Shown: positions 44,533 through 53,474 of the stretch, one piece after another
How positions within the stretch are numbered: the first letter of the stretch is position 1
Layout: each line of letters starts with the position of its first letter
Assembly (NCBI RefSeq): GCF_900104805.1
Contig: NZ_LT629751.1
Location: forward strand, 3,019,001 to 3,083,000
Source of the DNA: Pseudomonas oryzae
GTDB taxonomy: Bacteria > Pseudomonadota > Gammaproteobacteria > Pseudomonadales > Pseudomonadaceae
Length of the DNA stretch: 64,000 nucleotides
Reading direction: 5' to 3'
Notes under the pieces: model-generated
What the model was told of the DNA's origin: nothing
The model's input: only the letters and a program-made list of their open reading frames with translations
Databases searched by the model: none
Position numbers and translations under genes: made by a program

Positions 44533-46707
44533 ATGGACGGCCGCAAGCTGGCGCTGCTCGGCCTGCTGCTGGCGCTGGTCGTGGCGTTCTTCGTCCTCGA
44601 TCTCGGCCAGTACCTCGACCTCGCCCGGCTCAAGGCCGAACAGGCGGCGCTGGCCGGCGAGGTCGCCGCCCACCCGTGGCGCGCCGCCGGGCTGTTCCTG
44701 CTGTTCTACGTGACGGTCACCGCGCTGTCGGTGCCCGGCGCCGCCCTGCTGAGCCTGGTCGCCGGGGCGCTGTTCGGCCTGCTCGAGGGCACCCTGCTGG
44801 TGTCCGTCGCCGCCACCCTGGGCGCCACCCTGGCCATGCTGAGCAGCCGCTTCGTGCTGCGCGACTGGGTGCAGGGCCGCTGCGGCCCGCTGCTGGAGGG
44901 CATCGACCGCGGCCTGGCGCGTGACGGCGCCTTCTACCTGTTCGCCCTGCGCCTGGTGCCGGCCTTTCCGTTCTTCCTGATCAACCTGGCCATGGGCCTG
45001 ACCCGCCTGCCGCTGCGCACCTTCGCCTGGGTCAGCCTGCTCGGCATGCTGCCGGGTACCCTGGTCTACGTGAATGCCGGCCGCGAGCTGGGCCAGCTGG
45101 ACAGCCTGGCCGGCATCCTCTCCCCCGGCCTGCTCGGCGCCTTCGCCCTGCTCGGCCTGTTCCCGCTGCTGGCCCGCCGCCTGCTCGACACCCTGCGCGC
45201 GCGGCGGGTGCATGCCGGCTGGGAGCGGCCGCGGCGGTTCGACCGTAACCTAGTGGTGATCGGCGCCGGCTCCGGCGGGCTGGTCAGCGCCTACCTCGCT
45301 GCCGCCCTCGGCGCGCGGGTGACCCTGATCGAGAAGGGCGCGATGGGCGGCGACTGCCTGAACCGCGGCTGCGTGCCGTCCAAGGCGCTGCTGCGCTCAG
45401 CGCGCTTCGCCGGCGAACTGCGCAAGGCCGCACGCCTGGGCTGGCGGGCCAGCGGCGAGGCGGACTTCGCCGCGGTGATGGCACGGGTGCAGCGGGTGAT
45501 CGCGCGGGTCGCGCCGCACGACTCGGCCGAACGCTACCGCGAGCTGGGCGTCGAGGTGATCGAGGGCGCGGCGCGCCTGGTCGCGCCCTGGACGGTGGAG
45601 GTGGCCGGCCGCCGGCTGACCAGCCGCGCCATCGTCATCGCCAGTGGGGCGCGGCCGCTGCTGCCGGACATCCCCGGCCTGGAGCTGGTCGAGCCGCTCA
45701 CCTCGGACAGCGTGTGGCACCTGCGCGAACGTCCGGCGCGCCTCCTGGTGCTCGGCGGCGGGCCGCTCGGCTGCGAGCTGGCGCAGGCCTTCCAGCGCCT
45801 GGGCTGCCAGGTCAGCCTGGTGGAGATGGCCGAGCGCCTGCTGCTGCGCGAGGACCGCGAGGCCGGCGCGGCGGTGCAGGCGGCGCTGGTCGAGGATGGC
45901 GTGGCGCTGCACCTGCGCCATCAGGCGCTGCGCTTCAAGGTGGTCGACGGCGAGCGCCAGCTGGTGTGCCGCGACCTCTCCGGCGGCCATCCGCTGACGC
46001 TGGGCTTCGACCGCGTGCTGCTGGCGCTCGGCCGGGTGGCCAACCTCGAGGGCCTGGGCGTCGAGGCGCTCGACCTGGTGCGTCGGCCCAACGGCAGTCT
46101 GGAGACCGACGAGTACCTGGCCACGCGCTTTCCGCACATCTTCGCGGTGGGCGACGTCACCGGTCCCTGGCAGTTCACCCATGCGGCCGCGCACCAGGCC
46201 GGCTATGCGACGATCAACGCGCTGTTCGGCCATCTCTGGCGCGTCAGGGCCGACTACCGGGCGATCCCCTGGGCCACCTTCACCGCGCCGGAGGTGGCGC
46301 GGGTCGGCCTCAACGAGCAGGAGGCGCGCGAGCAGGGCATCGCCCACGAGGTGACCCGCTTCGAGCTGGCGGAGCTGGACCGCGCCATCGCCGACGAGGC
46401 CGTCGACGGCTTCGTCAAGGTGCTGACGGTGCCGGGCCGCGACCGCATCCTCGGCGCGACCATCGTCGGCGAGCACGCCGGCGAGCTGCTCGCCGAGTTC
46501 GTCCTGGCCATGCAGCACGGCCTCGGCCTCAAGCGCCTGCTGCGCACCGTGCACATCTACCCAACCCTGGCCGAGGCCAACAAGTACGCCGCCGGCGCCT
46601 GGCAGCGCGCCCACGTCGCGCCGCTGCTGGTCGAGGCGCTGCGCCGCTTCCACGCCTGGCAGCGCGGCAAGCGCCGCCATCGCCGGGAAAAACCGGCCGA
46701 GGGTTGA
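44533..46707 (+). CDS. TVP38/TMEM64 membrane domain fused to mercuric reductase-like flavoprotein
   Basis: The 724-residue protein starts with a TVP38/TMEM64 (SNARE-associated, DedA-like) domain of about 230 residues (LRLVPAFPFFLINLAMGLT), followed by a complete class I pyridine nucleotide-disulfide reductase: FAD motif VVIGAGSGGL near 243, redox pair Cys275-Cys280 (CLNRGCVPSK), NAD motif LVLGGGPLGCE and the C-terminal HIYPTLAEA. The mercury-binding N-terminal domain and C-terminal Cys pair of MerA are absent, so mercury reduction is unlikely. The true electron acceptor is unknown; the fusion may reduce a membrane partner. Confidence 0.9.
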   Translation: MDGRKLALLGLLLALVVAFFVLDLGQYLDLARLKAEQAALAGEVAAHPWRAAGLFLLFYVTVTALSVPGAALLSLVAGALFGLLEGTLLVSVAATLGATLAMLSSRFVLRDWVQGRCGPLLEGIDRGLARDGAFYLFALRLVPAFPFFLINLAMGLTRLPLRTFAWVSLLGMLPGTLVYVNAGRELGQLDSLAGILSPGLLGAFALLGLFPLLARRLLDTLRARRVHAGWERPRRFDRNLVVIGAGSGGLVSAYLAAALGARVTLIEKGAMGGDCLNRGCVPSKALLRSARFAGELRKAARLGWRASGEADFAAVMARVQRVIARVAPHDSAERYRELGVEVIEGAARLVAPWTVEVAGRRLTSRAIVIASGARPLLPDIPGLELVEPLTSDSVWHLRERPARLLVLGGGPLGCELAQAFQRLGCQVSLVEMAERLLLREDREAGAAVQAALVEDGVALHLRHQALRFKVVDGERQLVCRDLSGGHPLTLGFDRVLLALGRVANLEGLGVEALDLVRRPNGSLETDEYLATRFPHIFAVGDVTGPWQFTHAAAHQAGYATINALFGHLWRVRADYRAIPWATFTAPEVARVGLNEQEAREQGIAHEVTRFELAELDRAIADEAVDGFVKVLTVPGRDRILGATIVGEHAGELLAEFVLAMQHGLGLKRLLRTVHIYPTLAEANKYAAGAWQRAHVAPLLVEALRRFHAWQRGKRRHRREKPAEG

Positions 46708-46714
46708 GCGGCGC

Positions 46715-49216
46715 TCAGTCGCTGAGCAGCCAGCGCCACGCCGCGCCGCCCAGCGCGCCGGCGGCATCCTGCAGGCCGGTGCGGGTCAGGCGCTGCAGTT
46801 CTGCACGGACCGCCCGCTCATGCTCCGCATCGCGCCCGCCCAGCCAGTCGCTGCAGGCGCGCACCAGGCGGGCACGCCGGCCGGCCGGCGCGGCCAGGCC
46901 GTCCAGCGCCGCCTGGCGGGCCTGCTGCAGGCGGGCCGCGTCCAGATCGGCCAGGCTGGCGGCGAAGTGGTCGAGAAAGGCGTGGATCGCTCGACGCAGC
47001 TGCTGGCTGTCGGCATGCGGCGACTGCACGCCGAACTGCAGCTCGGCGCCCTCCTCGCCGGCGAGGAAGCGGCTGAACAGCGCGTAGCCGAGCCCCTGCT
47101 CGACCCGCAGCGCCTGGTAGAAGGCGTTCTGCTGCAGCACCGCCAGCAGCCGCCAGGCCGCCTCCTGCCGGGCCGCGCCGGGCGCCGCCAGCACACGCAG
47201 CAGCGCGGCGTGCTCGCCGCCGCCGAGGTCGAGTGACACGACCTGCTCGCCGGACGGCCAGGTCGGCACCGCGCAGGACGGCGCGCCGGCGGCCAGGGCG
47301 AATCCGGGCGGGAGGCAGGCCGCCGGCGCCCCGAACGGCCGCGCCAGGCGTGTGGCAGTGGCGAGGAAGTCGTGCAGCAGACGGCGCAGCGCGGCATCGT
47401 CCAGGGCATCGAGCGACAACTCCTCGGTCGCCACGCCGGCCAGGCGCCACTGCGCCGCCGGATGGGCCAGCAGGCGGCGCAGCAGCAACTGCTGCGCCTC
47501 CGCGGCGCGGCGACGCTGCAGATCGGCGCGCCACTGCGCCGGCTCGCCCTGCGCCAGCGCCTCCAGCAGGCGCTCCAGCACCGCCGGCAGGCTACCCGCC
47601 GGGCCGCTCAGGCAGCCGCGCAGCTGGCCGGGACGCGCCAGCGTCTGCCAGTCGTGGCCGAGTCGGGCGGCGCCGTGCAGGGCCTGCTGCCAGTGCCCGG
47701 CCAGCGCCGTCTCGCCCAGCTCGGCGGCCAGGCGGGCGGCTGCGCTGGCGTGTTCCGCCCGCCACAGCAGCAGCAGGGCGGCATGGCCGGGGCGCAGGGC
47801 CGGATGCGCTTCCGCCACGCCGCCGACAGGCGCGCCGAGAAAGGGATTGGCCGCCGCCGGCTGCCAGTGCGGCGACACGAGCGCCGGCAGCCCGGCCAGC
47901 GGCGCGACCTGGCACCGCAGGGGAAACCAGGGGGTCGGCTCGCCGGCGTCCAGGCGCGCACGCGCGCCCTGCACGATCGGCGCGAGCGGCTCGGCCAGCG
48001 CCAGGCCGGCGAGCAGCGCTACCGGCTCCGTCGCTGCCGCCCAGGGCTGCCAGTCGGCGTCCTGCCGCGCCCAGCGTTCCAGCCACAGGCCGGCGCGCTC
48101 CATCGGCGCCAGTTCGCTCTCCTGCCAGGCGCGCTCGCGCGCCAGCGCTCGCCACTCGGCCGCGCCCGGCGCCAGCGCCGGATCCCGGCGCAGGCAGCGC
48201 AGCCAGTCGACGCACAGCGCGGCAACCGCCGCTTCCTGCCCCTCGCCCGCCGCCAGCAGGTCCAGACGCAGGCCGAGCAGGCCCGCGCCGTCAGCGCCGG
48301 CCAGCCAGTCGAGCGCCAGCTGCTGCGCCCAGCCGCGCGCGCGCAGCTCGGCCAGCAGGCCGCCGGCCGCCGGCTGGCTGGCGGCCTCGCGCAGCAACGC
48401 CAGCAGCTCGTCCTCCTGCGCCGGCAGCAGGCGCAGCGGCAGCCACAGGCTCATGCGCCGCAGCGCCTGCGGCTGCTCCAGCAGCAGCTGCCGCGGCCCC
48501 TGCCCTACCGGCCACGGTGCCGGCCAGCACGGCGGCGCCGGCGGCTCGCCCGCCGGCAGGCCGGCACCCAGTTCGCGGGCCAGACGCTCCAGCTCGTCCA
48601 GCGGCTGCGGCCCGCTGAGCAGCAGGCGCAGGCCGGCGCCGCGATAGTGGCGGGCATGCCAGGCGCGCAGCGTGGCGAGCAGGCGCGGATCGTCGGTGTC
48701 GAGGGTGTCGCGGTTGCCGGCATGGAAGCGCGCCAGCGGGTGGTCGGGGTGCAGCAGCCCGGCCAGGGCGCCCTGCAGCTGGCAGTCGGCGTCGGCGCAG
48801 CGCGCGCGGTACTCGGCGTCGAGCACCTCGCGCTCGGCCGCCAGACGCGCGTCGTCGAGCAGCGGCCGGGCCAGCAGGTCGACCAGCCGGCCCAGCGCCG
48901 GCGCCAACTCGCGGGCCGGCACTTCCAGGTAGTAGAGGGTCTGCAGGTTCAGGGTGCGCGCGTTGTAACGGCCGCCGCAGCCGTGCACGTAGTCGGCGAA
49001 CGCGGCGATGCCGGGGTGTCCGGCGCTGCCGAGGAACAGGCCGTGCTCGAGAAAGTGCGCCAGCCCCGGCCATTCGGGCGGCTCGTGGCAGCTGCCGGCC
49101 GCCACGCTGGCGGCGACGGCGGCGCGCGGCGCCTCGGCATCGTGCAGCAGGGCGACCCGCACGCCGTTGTCGAGCCGCAGGGTGCGCCGCGGCAGGTGGG
49201 GAAATTCGAGGTCCAT
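46715..49216 (-). CDS. pqqF: PQQ biosynthesis M16 peptidase PqqF
   Basis: PqqF is a zinc protease that cleaves the crosslinked PqqA peptide during PQQ synthesis, supplying the cofactor needed by ExaA. The protein is 833 residues with the inverted zinc motif HFLEH at 54-58 and the third ligand Glu in AEREVLDAEY. The C-terminal halves are divergent, as usual. Other pqq genes are not in the window. The start at 49216 (MDLEFPHLP) is preferred; in-frame starts at 49252 and 49342 are possible because no clear ribosome-binding site decides it. Confidence 0.88.
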   Translation of the reverse strand: MDLEFPHLPRRTLRLDNGVRVALLHDAEAPRAAVAASVAAGSCHEPPEWPGLAHFLEHGLFLGSAGHPGIAAFADYVHGCGGRYNARTLNLQTLYYLEVPARELAPALGRLVDLLARPLLDDARLAAEREVLDAEYRARCADADCQLQGALAGLLHPDHPLARFHAGNRDTLDTDDPRLLATLRAWHARHYRGAGLRLLLSGPQPLDELERLARELGAGLPAGEPPAPPCWPAPWPVGQGPRQLLLEQPQALRRMSLWLPLRLLPAQEDELLALLREAASQPAAGGLLAELRARGWAQQLALDWLAGADGAGLLGLRLDLLAAGEGQEAAVAALCVDWLRCLRRDPALAPGAAEWRALARERAWQESELAPMERAGLWLERWARQDADWQPWAAATEPVALLAGLALAEPLAPIVQGARARLDAGEPTPWFPLRCQVAPLAGLPALVSPHWQPAAANPFLGAPVGGVAEAHPALRPGHAALLLLWRAEHASAAARLAAELGETALAGHWQQALHGAARLGHDWQTLARPGQLRGCLSGPAGSLPAVLERLLEALAQGEPAQWRADLQRRRAAEAQQLLLRRLLAHPAAQWRLAGVATEELSLDALDDAALRRLLHDFLATATRLARPFGAPAACLPPGFALAAGAPSCAVPTWPSGEQVVSLDLGGGEHAALLRVLAAPGAARQEAAWRLLAVLQQNAFYQALRVEQGLGYALFSRFLAGEEGAELQFGVQSPHADSQQLRRAIHAFLDHFAASLADLDAARLQQARQAALDGLAAPAGRRARLVRACSDWLGGRDAEHERAVRAELQRLTRTGLQDAAGALGGAAWRWLLSD

Positions 49217-49325
49217 GGGCCTGGGCTTGTCGCTGGGGTGAGCTTGCAGCATCCGCCCAGGCCGGTCGGCGGGCAACCCTGCGCAAGTCGCAGGCGCCCG
49301 CGACCAAAGTAGCGATGTCGCCATG

Positions 49326-49356
49326 CAAAAAAGGCGCTGCATCGCTGCAGCGCCTT
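49326..49356 (-). terminator. Rho-independent terminator of the OmpA-type gene
   Basis: On the minus strand AGGCGCTGCA pairs with TGCAGCGCCT around CGAT, followed by six Ts. It lies 39 bp after the stop codon and upstream of pqqF. Confidence 0.9.
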
Positions 49357-49394
49357 GGCTCAGGCCTCGTGCCGGCCGGCGACCGGCGCGGGGA

Positions 49395-50105
49395 TCACTG
49401 CTGGTAACCGCCCTGGCTGCCCTGGGCGCCCGGCAGCGGACGCAGGTTGATTTCCACGCGGCGGTTCTGCTGACGACCGGACTCGGTGGCGTTGCTGGCG
49501 ATCGGCTGGTCCGGGCCGGCGCCGCGGGTGGTCACCCGGCTCGGGTTGACGCCCTGGGACAGCAGGTAGTTGGCCACGCTCTGCGCCCGGCGCTGGGACA
49601 GGCCCATGTTGTACTGGTAGCCGCCGACGTTGTCGGTGTGGCCGACGATCTCGATGCTGTTCTGGTCGAACTGCTTGAAGGAGTTGGCCAGGTTGTTCAG
49701 CGGGGCGTAGAAGTCGCTGGAAATGTCGGCCGAGGCGGTGGCGAAGGTGATGTTGCCCGGCATGATCAGCTGGATGTTGTCGCCCTGGCGCTGCACCTCG
49801 ACGCCGGTGCCCTGCATCTGCTGGCGCAGCTGCTCTTCCTGCTTGTCGGCGTAGTAGCCGTAGCCCGCGCCGCTGGCGCCACCGATGGCGGCGCCGATCA
49901 GCGCGCCCTTGCCGCGGTTGTCGTGGCTGATCAGCGCGCCGGCGGCGGCACCGGCCAGGGCGCCGAGGCCGCCGTACTTGGCGGTCTTGCTCATGCCGGT
50001 GGACTCGCCGGTCTGCGCACTCTGATCGTAGGGGTTCTGCGTGGCGCAGCCGCTCAGCACGGCCATGGCGACGGCGGACAGGATCAGACGACTCGACAGT
50101 TTCAT
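49395..50105 (-). CDS. OmpA-family outer-membrane lipoprotein
   Basis: The 236-residue protein has a lipoprotein signal with lipobox LSGC at about residue 20. A glycine-zipper region (GGLGALAGAAAGALI, GALIGAAIGGASGAGYGYYA) covers about 45-88, and an OmpA-type peptidoglycan-binding domain fills the C-terminal half (IEIVGHTDNVGG, LSQRRAQSVANYL, RRVEI). It anchors the outer membrane to the cell wall and resembles YiaD. It has a clear AAGGAG site and its own terminator, so it is a single-gene unit. Confidence 0.92.
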   Translation of the reverse strand: MKLSSRLILSAVAMAVLSGCATQNPYDQSAQTGESTGMSKTAKYGGLGALAGAAAGALISHDNRGKGALIGAAIGGASGAGYGYYADKQEEQLRQQMQGTGVEVQRQGDNIQLIMPGNITFATASADISSDFYAPLNNLANSFKQFDQNSIEIVGHTDNVGGYQYNMGLSQRRAQSVANYLLSQGVNPSRVTTRGAGPDQPIASNATESGRQQNRRVEINLRPLPGAQGSQGGYQQ

Positions 50106-50197
50106 TACGGACTCTCCTTGGACGATTCAGGCCCGCCAATGCGGGCAACTGGCCATTAGAGACCGACGGCGGCAATAAATTCCCGCCAGCCGGCCTC

Positions 50198-50839
50198 TCA
50201 GGCGCGGATGAACGGATTTTCGCGCATTTCTTCCCCCAGCGTAGTCTGCGGACCATGGCCTGTGATCACGGTCGCATCCTCGTCGAGGGTGTACAGGCGC
50301 TGTCTGATCGAGCGCTCGATGGTCGCGTAGTCGCCGCCCCACAGGTCGGTACGGCCGATGCCGCGGCGGAACAGGGTGTCGCCGGCGATCAGCAGCTTGG
50401 CGTCGGCGAACCAGAAGCTCATCGACCCCGGCGTATGCCCCGGGGTGTGCAGCGCCACGCCGCAGCCGCAGGCCAGCTCCTCGTCGTCCTGCAGATACTG
50501 GTCGGGCGCCGGCACCGGGGTGTAAGGCACGCCGAACATGCGGCACTGCAGCTCCAGGCTGTCCCACAGGAAACGGTCGTCCTCGTGCAGGTGCAGGGTG
50601 GCGCCGGTGCGCTCCTTCATCTGTCCGCTGGCGAGGAAATGATCGAGGTGGGCGTGGGTGTGGACGATGCTGACCAGCTTGAGGCCGTGCTTGTCCAGAC
50701 GCGCCATGATCAGCTCCGGATCGCCGCCCGGATCGACGACGATCGCCTTCCTGGTCAGCGGATCGCCGATGATGGTGCAGTTGCATTGCAACGGCCCGAC
50801 GGGAAAGGTTTCGCGGATCAGGGCGGGCTGGGCGGTCAT
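50198..50839 (-). CDS. Metallo-beta-lactamase fold hydrolase (glyoxalase II-like)
   Basis: The 213-residue cytoplasmic protein has the metal motif HTHAHLDH (THAHLDHFLASGQ), a second ligand in HTPGHTPGS, Asp in IAGDTLF and His in TGHGP. This matches the YcbL/glyoxalase II-like group that hydrolyses thioesters. The physiological substrate is unknown. The start at 50839 gives the family-typical N-terminus; ten more residues are possible from 50869. Confidence 0.9.
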   Translation of the reverse strand: MTAQPALIRETFPVGPLQCNCTIIGDPLTRKAIVVDPGGDPELIMARLDKHGLKLVSIVHTHAHLDHFLASGQMKERTGATLHLHEDDRFLWDSLELQCRMFGVPYTPVPAPDQYLQDDEELACGCGVALHTPGHTPGSMSFWFADAKLLIAGDTLFRRGIGRTDLWGGDYATIERSIRQRLYTLDEDATVITGHGPQTTLGEEMRENPFIRA

Positions 50840-50925
50840 GGACGGGAGCTCCGAAGGGGCAGCGGGCACAATCGGCTTATGGTAGCGCGAAACGGGGCGG
50901 GCCAGACCGCGGGGTGCAGCGGCGC

Positions 50926-52782
50926 TCAGTAGTAATACCAGCGCAGCCCCACCTGCACCTCGCTCTGCGGGGCGGCGCGCTGACTGAAGTAGCGCTCGGC
51001 GGACAACCGCAGGCCGAGGTTGTGACCGAGCTCGATCTGCTGCTCGAGCGTCAGGCTGCGGCGCACCTCGCCGCTATGGAAGTAGTCGCCGCGCGCCTCA
51101 AGCAGCAGGTTGCCGGCGCGGTTGCGCCACAACAAGCCGGTGTCGAAGCCGGCGGCCGGGCTGAACCAGGCGGCGAAGTCGCGGTTGTGCTCGACGCGCG
51201 CGGTGGCCAGGGTAAAGGCCAGCAGGTCGTCGCCGAGCTGCCAGCTCAGACCGCCGCCACCGTTGAGGTGGCCGACCAGCCGCTGCCCGTCGTCCGCTCC
51301 GGGCACCCGCTCCAGGCCGCCGGCGATCTGCCAGGACCACGGTCGGAGCAACTGGGTGCGCGGTGTCAGTGAGCGGATGCCGGCGAGGTCGAGCTGCTGC
51401 AACTGCCAGTGGTTGCCCTCGTACTGGCGCAGCTTGAGCTGGGCGATCTCGATCTGCGCACCGAGCGGGAAACCGTACAGGTTGTCGGTGAGGTCATGGT
51501 AGGCCATGCGCAGGCCATACTCGGCATAGGCGCGGTCTTCGCGGCTGCCGACGGCGAACTGCAGGGTGCGCGAGTCGTGGCCGTCTTCCGGCAGGCCGGG
51601 GCGCTCGATGTCCAGGCGGGGCGGCGGATTCCGGTTGATCGCCTGCAACAGGCGGTAGCTGCGCGCGGCGCTGTCCGCATCGCGCTCGGCCCCGGCGACC
51701 TGGTAGCGCACCAGGCGGTAGGCGCCGTCCTGAATCAGCGCACGCCGCTGCTCCGGCAGGGTCTCGAAGCCGGCGGCGCCCAGCTGGTCGGCATCGGCCG
51801 CCAGCTGCTGCACCCACAGCTGCTCTGCCGGCACCAGCGGCGCGGCGCGGCTCAGCAGCTCGCGCTCGCGGGAGGGCCGGTAGTCGATGCGCTCGACCAG
51901 CTCGGCGCGCTTAACCGCGCGCACGGTGTCGGCGGGGATGGCGGTGAGTGGGAACTGGGCGGTCAGGCCGAGGCCCGGACGGGCGATCTCCAGCAGTTCG
52001 AGGAGGCGGTAGGAGCAGTTCTCGTCGAAGAAGAAGTAGTCGAACTGGATCTGCTTGAGCTCCCAGACGTGCTCGAGCATACGCCCGGTTTCCTCGGGCG
52101 TCAGGTTGAGGCGGTACTCCCACAGGTCGCGGTTTTCCAGGCGGCTGTATTCGCCGATCTTCTCGCGGTACGGCAGCAGGGCGAACAGCCCCGGGTAACC
52201 GCCCATCAGGCCCTTCCAGGCATACAGGATGCTGTTGTCCATGCCCTCGATGGTGGCGCCGAAGTTCAGCGCATAGCTGAGTAGCGCAGTGCCGTTGGCG
52301 TCGCTGCCGGGTGGGTCGATGCGCAGCAGGGTGTGGCCGAACATCGACGACGGGCTGTTCAGGTAGGCGGCCGGAAACACCAGCACGCTGGAGTGCGGAT
52401 CGATGTCGGCGTACCAGGCGCGATACTCCGGGCACTCGACCAGCGGCAGGTCGGTGAGCGCCAGGCGCTCGCGCAGCCAACGGGTGCGCGCCGGGTAGAT
52501 ACATTGTGGATGGCGGTCGCCCAGCGCCGGATCGCGATACAGCGCCTCCAGCGTGGCGCTCAGCTCGGCGGCCGGGTCTGTGGCTCCCGTGGCGGCGAGG
52601 AAGAACTCGTCGTCGTCGACATAGCTGCGCCACCCGCCGAGCTTGCCGCTCTCGTAATGACCGAGGGACAACCAGTAGGCGTCGCCGGCCAGGGCCGCGA
52701 GGCGGGCGGAATCGATCTGCGGGGCGGCCTGCGCGGCGGCGCAGGCGACGGACAGCAACAGCGGGAACAGGCGTCGCAGCAT
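50926..52782 (-). CDS. DUF4105 envelope protein
   Basis: The 618-residue protein has a signal peptide (MLRRLFPLLLSVACAAAQAA) and the DUF4105 region with AAYLNSPSSMFGHTLLRI and FDYFFFDENCSYRLLELLE, which has a conserved Cys and resembles NlpC/P60-related or DUF4105 proteases in layout. The C-terminal third looks like beta strands and ends in aromatics (LRWYYY), suggesting an outer-membrane barrel-like domain. The function is unknown. The DUF3015 gene is just upstream on the same strand. Confidence 0.85.
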   Translation of the reverse strand: MLRRLFPLLLSVACAAAQAAPQIDSARLAALAGDAYWLSLGHYESGKLGGWRSYVDDDEFFLAATGATDPAAELSATLEALYRDPALGDRHPQCIYPARTRWLRERLALTDLPLVECPEYRAWYADIDPHSSVLVFPAAYLNSPSSMFGHTLLRIDPPGSDANGTALLSYALNFGATIEGMDNSILYAWKGLMGGYPGLFALLPYREKIGEYSRLENRDLWEYRLNLTPEETGRMLEHVWELKQIQFDYFFFDENCSYRLLELLEIARPGLGLTAQFPLTAIPADTVRAVKRAELVERIDYRPSRERELLSRAAPLVPAEQLWVQQLAADADQLGAAGFETLPEQRRALIQDGAYRLVRYQVAGAERDADSAARSYRLLQAINRNPPPRLDIERPGLPEDGHDSRTLQFAVGSREDRAYAEYGLRMAYHDLTDNLYGFPLGAQIEIAQLKLRQYEGNHWQLQQLDLAGIRSLTPRTQLLRPWSWQIAGGLERVPGADDGQRLVGHLNGGGGLSWQLGDDLLAFTLATARVEHNRDFAAWFSPAAGFDTGLLWRNRAGNLLLEARGDYFHSGEVRRSLTLEQQIELGHNLGLRLSAERYFSQRAAPQSEVQVGLRWYYY

Positions 52783-52865
52783 GGACAGTCAACGGCGGGA
52801 GAATGCGAAGGTGCCCGCCGCAGCGGGCACCCGGGGAAAGGGGCGGCCGGCGGCCGCCCGCGGGC

Positions 52866-53354
52866 TCAGGCCTTCCCGGCGTACTGGGCCAGGCGTGCGT
52901 CGCGCTTGAGCACGTCCAGGGTGGCGGCATGCACCTGCTCGGCGGTCACGTCGGCAGAGCTGAAGATTTCCGCGAAGTGCTCGTGGGTCACTGCGGCGAA
53001 GTGGGCGCGGTCTTCCGGCTTGACGCCGAGCACCACGGCGTAGGTGGTCAGGGCTTCGCCCTCGCCCTTGGCCATGTCCTCGGACAGCTCGGTCATGATG
53101 CCGCTGAGCACCAGCATCGACTTGCCGTCATAGGTCAGGGTGCCCTTGGTCGAGCAGCCGTTGGTACCGGAAGTCATGCCGAAGGTGGCGTTGCCGGAGG
53201 TGCCGTTGGTCAGAGAGGCGACCAGGTGCGACGGCAGGCCCTTCTGACCTTCGAACAGCATGTTGCCCCAGCCGCAACCCGGGCCGCCCGGGGCTTCGGC
53301 GAAGGCGTTGAGGGAGGCGATGGCGAACAGGGAGCCCAGCAGAATCCGTTTCAT
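52866..53354 (-). CDS. DUF3015 secreted protein
   Basis: The 162-residue protein has a signal peptide (MKRILLGSLFAIASLNAFA) and the DUF3015 pattern: PGCGWGNMLFEGQKG, NGTSGNATFGMTSGTNGC and a helical C-terminus. Its function is unknown. DUF3015 and DUF4105 genes are often adjacent in Pseudomonas, as here (84 bp apart), which hints at a joint envelope role. The start at 53354 gives the signal peptide. Confidence 0.88.
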   Translation of the reverse strand: MKRILLGSLFAIASLNAFAEAPGGPGCGWGNMLFEGQKGLPSHLVASLTNGTSGNATFGMTSGTNGCSTKGTLTYDGKSMLVLSGIMTELSEDMAKGEGEALTTYAVVLGVKPEDRAHFAAVTHEHFAEIFSSADVTAEQVHAATLDVLKRDARLAQYAGKA

Positions 53355-53474
53355 GTCTTGTCTCTTCTTCACGTGAATGAGCCGGCCGGCATCCACGCCG
53401 GCCTGGAACTGAGCTTTTTGTAATAAGGCGGCAATGTCAAGGCGAATGACCGGCACACTGTGCGGCAATTCGCT

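Noticed and set aside
44533-46707. Mercuric reductase and a mercury resistance locus
   Set aside because: The metal-binding N-terminal domain and C-terminal Cys pair are missing, and there are no other mer genes.
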